NCBI RefSeq assembly: GCF_004682015.1
Contig: NZ_SMLM01000001.1
Span: forward strand, 310,001 to 374,000
Source: Ramlibacter henchirensis
GTDB taxonomy: Bacteria > Pseudomonadota > Gammaproteobacteria > Burkholderiales > Burkholderiaceae_C
DNA length: 64,000 nucleotides
Direction: 5' to 3'
Of the stretch, positions 58,712-64,000 are shown in pieces. Every line of letters begins with the position of its first letter. Within the stretch, counting starts at the first letter, position 1. The translations under genes were made by a program, and so were the position numbers. Under the pieces are notes generated by a model, which had not been told where the DNA came from, did no database searches, and saw only the letters and a program-made list of their open reading frames with translations.

Positions 58712-59482
58712 ATGACAGACATCCTCCTGGAACGGCGCGGCCGGGTCGGCGTGATCACGCTGAACAAGCCGCACAAGCTGAATGCGTGGGACCGCCCGAT
58801 GCGCGACACCATCGTGCAGGCGCTGCGCGACTTCGATGCAGACGAGGCGATCGGCGCAGTCGTCATGACAGGCGCGGGCGACCGGGCCTTCTCCGCGGGA
58901 CAGGACTTCGCCGAAGCCCATGCTTTCGACGAGGACCGCGCCGAGGCCTGGATCCGTGAATGGGAAACCTTCTACGGGCTCCTGCGCCGCCTCACGAAGC
59001 CGGTCGTGATGGCCCTCAACGGCACTGCCGCGGGCTCGGCCTTCCAGGTCGCCTTGCTGGGCGACATCCGTGTCGGCCACCCGGAGATCACCATGGGCCA
59101 GCCGGAGATCAATTCGGGCATCGCCAGCATCACCGGGCCGTGGATCATGAAGGAGATCCTGGGCATGTCGCGCACCGTGGAGCTGACGCTCACCGGCCGC
59201 ATGATGCCGGCCGAGGAGTGCCATCGCATCGGCATCGTGCATCACCTCGTCCCGCGGGGCGAAGTGATGAACAAGGCGCTCGAGATCGCGGCCGAACTCG
59301 CGGCGAAGGCGCCGCTCGCCATGCGGCTGGACCGCGCCTGGTTCGCCGACATGACCGAAGCAGGCTTCCGCCACACCATCGACGCCGCGATCCGATCGCA
59401 CCGCGTCTCCTACGGCTCGGGCGAGCCGGCGCGCAAGATGGAAGCGTTCATGGCCGACCGCGGCCACACGCTGGGGTCGTGA
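58712..59482 (+). CDS. Enoyl-CoA hydratase/isomerase family protein
   Basis: The 256-residue crotonase has VGVITLNKPHKLNAWD, the oxyanion-hole segment GAGDRAFSAGQDFAEA and a second loop NGTAAGSAFQVALLGDIRVG. At the position of the second catalytic Glu it has GQPEINSGIAS. The C-terminus lacks the usual EKRxPRF tail. The TACTAT at 58694-58699 could be a -10 box, which would make the leader very short. It starts an operon: the CoA ligase begins one base after its stop codon. Confidence 0.88.
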   Translation: MTDILLERRGRVGVITLNKPHKLNAWDRPMRDTIVQALRDFDADEAIGAVVMTGAGDRAFSAGQDFAEAHAFDEDRAEAWIREWETFYGLLRRLTKPVVMALNGTAAGSAFQVALLGDIRVGHPEITMGQPEINSGIASITGPWIMKEILGMSRTVELTLTGRMMPAEECHRIGIVHHLVPRGEVMNKALEIAAELAAKAPLAMRLDRAWFADMTEAGFRHTIDAAIRSHRVSYGSGEPARKMEAFMADRGHTLGS

Positions 59483-59483
59483 C

Positions 59484-61064
59484 ATGAACGCGGACCAGAT
59501 TCAGATGCCGCCGGTGGGCGACGAGACGCTGCGCGACCGGATGGACAGGCGCGCCGCCGAGGACCCGGGCTTCGTCTTCCTGAAGTTCAAGGGCCGCGAT
59601 TACAGCTTCGGCGAGATCGATGCCCAGGTGAACCGGCTTGCGAACGCGCTGCTGAGCGAGGGCCTTCGTCCCGGCGATCGCGTCGCGCTGATGCTGCCCA
59701 GCCATCCGGAGCACATCGTCGCGATCCTCGCGCTGGCCAAGGTCGGGCTCGTGCGCGTGCCGATCAACACGGCCTTCAAGGGACCTTCGCTGCAGCATCC
59801 CTTCCAGGCCTTCGAGCCCCGCGCGCTGATCGCCGATCGCTCGTTCGCCGACGTGCTCGAGCCCGTCCTTGCAACTGCGGGCGTGGAGAAGCTGTTCTGG
59901 CGCGGCGCCGACGACGATGCCTTCGCGGCGATGCTGCAGCATCCCGATGCGTCCCCGCCGCGCGTGGCGCCCGCCGCCGACGACATCATCGCGCTCACGC
60001 CCAGCTCCGGCACCACCGGCGCGCCCAAGGGCGTGAACAAGTCCGACCGCACCCTGCGGGCCGGCCCCATGGGCACGCAGCGCCTCACTGGCGCCCAGCC
60101 CGGCGACGTGTTCCTGCTGTGGGAATCGCTGCACCACGGCGCCGGCGTCGCGGTGGTGATCGCCGCCATCCTGCAGAAGATCACGCTGGCGATGGTGGAG
60201 AAATTCAGCGCCTCGCAGTTCTGGGACCAGTGCCGCGAGGCCGGCGTGACGCACATCCACTATCTCGGCGGCGTGCTGCCCATGCTGCTGAAGCAGCCTC
60301 CGCGCGCGAACGATCGCGAGCACAAGGTGCGCATCGCATGGGGCGGCGGCTGCCCGCCCGAGGTGTGGGACGCCTTCGCCGATCGCTTCGGCGTCGAGAT
60401 GCGCGAGGGCTACGGCCTCTCCGAGATGATCACCTTCGTCACGGTGAATCCCAGCGGGCCGAAGTTCTCGATCGGCCGCCCGCTGTCGTACTTCGACGTG
60501 AAGCTGGCGGACGATGAAGGACGCGAAGTGCCGGCGGGCCAGCCCGGCGAGATCCTGGTGCGGTCGCACGAGCCTGGCCTGCAGTTCCTGGGCTACTTCC
60601 GCAACGAGGAAGCCAGCCGCACCGCGATGCGCGGCGAATGGTTCTGCACCGGCGACCTGGCGCGCCGCGACGACCAGGGCTTCCTCTACTTCGCCGGGCG
60701 CAAGAAGGACACGGTCCGCCGGCGCGGCATCAACATCTCCGCCTGGGAAGTGGAACGCGTCATCGGCGAGCACCCGGCCATCGCGGAATGCGCGCTGGTC
60801 GGCGTGCCCAGCGAACTCGGCGACGACGAGCTGAAGCTGTTCGTGCGCGTCGCCGATGGCCGGCAGCTCGAGCCAGAGCAGCTCGTGGAATGGTGCCGGC
60901 CGCGCATGCCGGCGTTCCAGGTGCCGCGCTTCATCGAGTTCATTTCCGAGTTCCCCAAGACGCCCACCCAGCGCATCCGCAAGAACGAGCTCTCCCGCAG
61001 CGTGCAGGGTGTGTGGGATGCGGAGGGCGCCCGGTCCGAAACCATCAAGAGGAGTGCATCATGA
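59484..61064 (+). CDS. AMP-dependent acyl-CoA synthetase/CoA ligase
   Basis: The 526-residue ANL-superfamily enzyme has the P-loop-like TPSSGTTGAPKGV near residue 173, EGYGLSEM near residue 310, the hinge YFAGRKKDTVRRRGINIS near residue 405, and the catalytic Lys region TPTQRIRKNEL near residue 495. It would activate a carboxylic acid to its CoA ester; the CaiC-like shape suggests a medium or unusual acid. The next gene's ATG overlaps its stop (ATGA), coupling it to the receptor. Confidence 0.9.
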   Translation: MNADQIQMPPVGDETLRDRMDRRAAEDPGFVFLKFKGRDYSFGEIDAQVNRLANALLSEGLRPGDRVALMLPSHPEHIVAILALAKVGLVRVPINTAFKGPSLQHPFQAFEPRALIADRSFADVLEPVLATAGVEKLFWRGADDDAFAAMLQHPDASPPRVAPAADDIIALTPSSGTTGAPKGVNKSDRTLRAGPMGTQRLTGAQPGDVFLLWESLHHGAGVAVVIAAILQKITLAMVEKFSASQFWDQCREAGVTHIHYLGGVLPMLLKQPPRANDREHKVRIAWGGGCPPEVWDAFADRFGVEMREGYGLSEMITFVTVNPSGPKFSIGRPLSYFDVKLADDEGREVPAGQPGEILVRSHEPGLQFLGYFRNEEASRTAMRGEWFCTGDLARRDDQGFLYFAGRKKDTVRRRGINISAWEVERVIGEHPAIAECALVGVPSELGDDELKLFVRVADGRQLEPEQLVEWCRPRMPAFQVPRFIEFISEFPKTPTQRIRKNELSRSVQGVWDAEGARSETIKRSAS

Positions 61065-62032
61065 AATTCGGAAAGTTCGTTGTTGCCGCCTTCGCGGCGC
61101 TCGCCTGTACCGGTGCTGCGTTCGCGCAGGACTACCCCAGCCGCCAGGTCACCATGGTGGTGGGCTACCCACCCGGCGGGGCCGTCGATGCCGTGGGGCG
61201 ATTGATCGCACAACGCCTGGGCGAAAGCCTCGGCAAACCGGTGGTGGTGGACAACAAGTCGGGCGCGTCCGGGAACATCGGCGCGCAGTTCGTCGCCAAG
61301 GCGCCGCCGGACGGCCACACGCTGCTGGTCGCGCCGCTCACCAGCTACGCGATGAATTCGCTGCTGCTGCCGGCGACGACGGGCTACCAGCTCGACAAGG
61401 ACTTTGCGCCCGTTTCGCTGGTCGGCTACCTGCCGCTGGTGCTGATGGCGAACGAAGCAGTGCCCGCCAGCACGCCCGCGCAACTCGTCGCCATCGCCAA
61501 GGCCAAGCCGGCCTCGCTGAACTACGCGTCGTCCGGCAACGGCTCCATCGAGCACGTCGCGGGGGAGATGTTCAAGCGGCAGGCCAGCGTGAGCCTGCTG
61601 CACATCCCGTACCGCGGCGCCGCGCCCGCCATGACCGACCTGCTCGCCGGGCAGGTGCAGGTCATGTTCGCGACCTCGGCCACCGCGATGGCGAACATGA
61701 AGACCGGTCGCATCAAGCCGCTGATGGTGGCGACGCCGCAGCGCATCTCCGCACTGCCGGACGTGCCCACGGCGCGTGAGGCCGGCTTCGCCGGTTTCGA
61801 GGTGGCGTCCACGTATGCCGTGCTGGCCCCGGCCGGTACGCCGCCTGCGGTCGTGCGCCGCCTGAACCAGGAGATCTCGAAGATCATGCAGGTGCAGGAA
61901 GTGCGCCAGCGGTTCCAGACGCTGGGCATCGAGACCATGACCTCGACGCCGGAAGAGGCGGGCGCGCGCGTTACCGCCGAACTGTCCAAATGGGGCCAGG
62001 TCATCAAGGCGGCCAACATCAAGGCGGACTGA
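61061..62032 (+). CDS. Tripartite tricarboxylate transport receptor (Bug family), CoA-ligase operon
   Basis: The 323-residue receptor has a signal peptide (ending AAFAQDYPS) and Bug-family segments MVVGYPPGGAVDAVGRLIAQR, NKSGASGNIGAQ, YRGAAPAMTDLLAGQ and DVPTAREAGFAGF. It presumably captures the acid that the upstream ligase activates. AGAGGAG precedes the ATG. It overlaps its neighbours by 4 nt and 1 nt, so it is translated in step with the enzymes. The permease must be encoded elsewhere. Confidence 0.9.
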   Translation: MKFGKFVVAAFAALACTGAAFAQDYPSRQVTMVVGYPPGGAVDAVGRLIAQRLGESLGKPVVVDNKSGASGNIGAQFVAKAPPDGHTLLVAPLTSYAMNSLLLPATTGYQLDKDFAPVSLVGYLPLVLMANEAVPASTPAQLVAIAKAKPASLNYASSGNGSIEHVAGEMFKRQASVSLLHIPYRGAAPAMTDLLAGQVQVMFATSATAMANMKTGRIKPLMVATPQRISALPDVPTAREAGFAGFEVASTYAVLAPAGTPPAVVRRLNQEISKIMQVQEVRQRFQTLGIETMTSTPEEAGARVTAELSKWGQVIKAANIKAD

Positions 62033-62814
62033 TGGCCTCCGAGATCCTGGTGGAACGCGGCGACGGCGCCACCGCCGTCGTCACGATCAACCGCCCCCAT
62101 CGGCGCAACGCCTGCGACTTCGCGGCATGGACGGACCTCAAGACCGCGTTCGAGCAACTCGGCGCCGACCCGGCGGTGAAGCTGGTGGTGCTGACCGGCG
62201 CCGGCGGGCACTTCTGCGCCGGTGACGACATCGTCGCGTTCGCACCGGTGCGCGACAACACGGCGCAAGCGGACGTCTGGCGCGCCCGCATCCAGGAGTG
62301 CTACGCCGCAGTGCAATCCATGCCCAAGCCCGTGATCGCTGCGCTGCAGGGCGTCTGCGTGGGCGGCGGCTGCAGCCTCGCGATGTGCTGCGACTTCCGG
62401 GTGGCGGACGGCAGCGCGCGCGTCGGTGTGCCCGTGGCCAAACTGGGCTTGGTCTATCCCACCATCCAGCTGCAGCGGCTCGCGTGGCTCATCGGCGCCT
62501 CCAACGCGCGGCGCTGGCTGTACGAGGCGGGCATCTACGACAGCGACGAATGCGAGCGCGTCGGCTTCATCGACCGGCGCACCGACGGCAACGTCGTGGC
62601 CGCGGCGCTGGAGTTCGGGCGCGAGATGGCGCTGGCCGCTCCGCTGTCGATTGCCGGCGCCAAGGCGCAGCTCAATGCCGTGCTGGCGGGTCAGGTGGAG
62701 CAGCGCCGGGCCGAACTGGACGCGATGGTGCGGCGCGCCGACGAGAGCGACGATTTCCGGGAGGCGATGCGGGCCTTCCGGGAGAAGCGCCCGCCCCGGT
62801 TCCAGGGACGCTGA
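62032..62814 (+). CDS. Enoyl-CoA hydratase/isomerase family protein
   Basis: The 260-residue crotonase has VVTINRPHRRNACD, the oxyanion-hole GAGGHFCAGDDIVAF, LQGVCVGGGCSLAMCCDFRVA and a conventional tail FREKRPPRFQGR. VPVAKLGLVYPTIQ replaces the common FxxPExxLG segment, so the second acid residue may differ and the reaction (hydration, isomerisation or C-C cleavage) is open. It overlaps the receptor stop by one base (TGATG). It is the second crotonase of the operon. Confidence 0.88.
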   Translation: MASEILVERGDGATAVVTINRPHRRNACDFAAWTDLKTAFEQLGADPAVKLVVLTGAGGHFCAGDDIVAFAPVRDNTAQADVWRARIQECYAAVQSMPKPVIAALQGVCVGGGCSLAMCCDFRVADGSARVGVPVAKLGLVYPTIQLQRLAWLIGASNARRWLYEAGIYDSDECERVGFIDRRTDGNVVAAALEFGREMALAAPLSIAGAKAQLNAVLAGQVEQRRAELDAMVRRADESDDFREAMRAFREKRPPRFQGR

Positions 62815-62839
62815 CACGCATAATCGGCGCCTGCAGCCC

Positions 62840-63670
62840 ATGGTCGAAAGGCGCCGGATCAGCACGAAAGCAGCGACGCGCGGCGGCTCCGAGGAGGAGT
62901 CGCCGTTGTTCGTCCAATCGGTCGACAAGGCCATGAAGGTGCTGATGGCGTTCGACGGCAGCAAGCGGCAGCTCACGCTGACCGAGATCGCGGCGCTCAC
63001 CGACCTCGACACCAGCGCTGCGCAGCGCTTCACCCACACGCTCACCGCGCTGGGCTACCTGGTGAAGGATGGACGCAAGTACGAGCTCTCGGTGCGGCTG
63101 CTCGACTTCACCTACCACTACCTGGCCTCCAGCGAGTTGGTGCAGCGCGCCACTCCGGTCCTGCAGGCCCTTGCGCGCGAGACCGAGGAAGCCTGCAACC
63201 TGACGGTGGCCGACGGCGCGGACATCGTGTTCGTCCTGCGCATCATCAGCCGGCACGCTCTCAACCCGAACGTGATCGTCGGCACGCGCCTGCCCGCGTA
63301 CTGCACCGCGCCGGGGCTGGCGATCCTTTCCACATGGAGCCCCGAAATGGTGGAGGACACGCTCGCACGGAGCCAGCTGCTCAAGCACACGTCCAGGACG
63401 ATCACCGATCCTCGCCGCATCAAGGCACGGCTGGCGCGGATCCGCGCGGCGGGATATGCCCTGACGGAAGAAGAGCTCTATCCGGATGACATCTCCACGG
63501 CGGCGCCGGTGCTCGATGCGCAGGGGCGGGCGATCGGCGCCCTGAACATCGCGGTGTCGCGGGCGCGGTGGGATCCCGAAGTTTCGGAGGTCCGCTATGC
63601 GCAGCTGTTGCGTACCGCCGCGGCCTCGATTTCCGCACCGCGGCTGCCGCATCAGGCCGCGGCAGGGTAG
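62840..63670 (+). CDS. IclR family transcriptional regulator
   Basis: The 276-residue regulator has an N-terminal winged helix (LFVQSVDKAMKVLMAF, LTEIAALTDLDTSAAQRFTHTL) and an IclR effector domain (ATPVLQALARETEEACNLTV, GTRLPAYCTAPGLAILS, GYALTEEELYPDDISTAAPVLD). It is 25 nt downstream of the crotonase and likely controls this operon in response to the imported acid or its CoA ester. No clear operator was found in the 259-bp upstream spacer of the operon. Confidence 0.9.
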   Translation: MVERRRISTKAATRGGSEEESPLFVQSVDKAMKVLMAFDGSKRQLTLTEIAALTDLDTSAAQRFTHTLTALGYLVKDGRKYELSVRLLDFTYHYLASSELVQRATPVLQALARETEEACNLTVADGADIVFVLRIISRHALNPNVIVGTRLPAYCTAPGLAILSTWSPEMVEDTLARSQLLKHTSRTITDPRRIKARLARIRAAGYALTEEELYPDDISTAAPVLDAQGRAIGALNIAVSRARWDPEVSEVRYAQLLRTAAASISAPRLPHQAAAG

Positions 63671-63700
63671 CGACCAGACAGGGCGGGCTTCCCGTGTCCT

Positions 63701-64000
63701 TCAGGTGACCGGCGCCGGGTTGAACAGCACCAGCTGGTTGGCCAGCTTCCACTGCTCCGCCCAGGTCTTCCTGCGCCCGCTCGCGACGTCGAGCATGCAG
63801 CGGAACAGCTCCCAGCCCACGTCCTCGATCGTGGCCTCGCCGTCGGCGATCTTGCCGGCATTGATGTCCATCAGGTCGTGCCAGCGGCGGGCGAGGTCGC
63901 TGCGGGTCGCCACCTTGATCACCGGCACTTGCGCCAGTCCGTACGGCGTTCCACGGCCGGTGGTGAACACGTGCAGGTTCATGCCCGCGGCCAATTGCAG
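63701..64000 (-). CDS. garD: Galactarate dehydratase family protein, C-terminal part
   Basis: Only the C-terminal part lies in the window; the gene begins beyond the right edge. [41 protein letters not shown] and a final [11 protein letters not shown] match GarD/UxaA-family aldarate dehydratases. GarD converts galactarate to 5-keto-4-deoxyglucarate, the same intermediate made by gudD at 28574, so kdgD could use both. It could also be an altronate-type dehydratase. Confidence 0.82.
   Translation of the reverse strand: MQLAAGMNLHVFTTGRGTPYGLAQVPVIKVATRSDLARRWHDLMDINAGKIADGEATIEDVGWELFRCMLDVASGRRKTWAEQWKLANQLVLFNPAPVT

Noticed and set aside
1..64000. tRNA, rRNA, CRISPR arrays, IS elements, prophage or integration sites
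   Set aside because: Reading both strands showed no repeat-spacer arrays, transposase or integrase motifs, or recognisable structural RNA. A covariance-model scan was not possible, so a small RNA could still be missed.

Overview
The window is high-GC DNA (roughly two thirds G+C), gene-dense on both strands, with many 1-4 nt start/stop overlaps. Gene content points to a Burkholderiales betaproteobacterium, most like the Comamonadaceae (Ramlibacter/Variovorax type). The main clues are four orphan Bug-type receptors of tripartite tricarboxylate transport, a minCDE operon, rdgC, PQQ biosynthesis and an ECF41 sigma factor. The genus is inferred from family knowledge; no search was run. I saw no rRNA, tRNA, CRISPR array, insertion sequence or phage gene.

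Layout. 1-5.7 kb: the tail of an unknown gene with a terminator, an ELWxxDGT-repeat secreted protein, then a minus-strand PQQ operon (pqqA, B, C, D, E) ending in a coupled S33 peptidase. The 24-residue pqqA is followed by an intrinsic terminator and preceded by a 12-bp-arm palindrome. 5.9-17.1 kb: a crotonase remnant, a PEBP protein, a lectin-like lipoprotein, a trypsin-like protease, an ECF41 sigma factor with its carboxymuconolactone decarboxylase partner (both behind the same promoter motif), small membrane proteins, a BTAD/TolB/TPR regulator, a methyltransferase and a vanadium haloperoxidase-like protein.

17.3-24.0 kb: two convergent operons for an unusual modified sugar or glycan (cytidylyltransferase, PIG-L deacetylase and Core-2-like transferase facing GT2, C-methyltransferase, DUF4910 and SDR). 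24.3-27.6 kb: two lipoproteins, a sensor-kinase relic and a DOPA dioxygenase. 27.6-32.6 kb: a D-glucarate catabolic operon (gudD, kdgD, receptor, garR-like) with a FadR-type regulator; the C-terminal part of a galactarate dehydratase appears at the right edge. 32.7-35.6 kb: minCDE and rdgC.

35.9-43.6 kb: a PhoX-like protein, hemerythrin, a 5'-3' exonuclease, a membrane pseudokinase lacking its catalytic residues, and an acid-sugar operon (enolase superfamily, D-2-hydroxyacid dehydrogenase, receptor). 43.6-58.5 kb: mostly small stress or accessory genes (DUF2277, YchJ, dodecin, DUF6494, DUF2935, ferritin-like, PEBP), a CadC-like TolB/TPR regulator, hydrolases and an LtnD-type dehydrogenase. 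58.7-63.7 kb: an import-activate-hydrate operon (crotonase, CoA ligase, receptor, crotonase) ending in an IclR regulator.

The strongest signals for follow-up are the pqqA-pqqB attenuator and operator, the convergent sugar cluster, the pseudokinase, the minC tail made entirely of a repeat element, and the paired ECF41 promoters.
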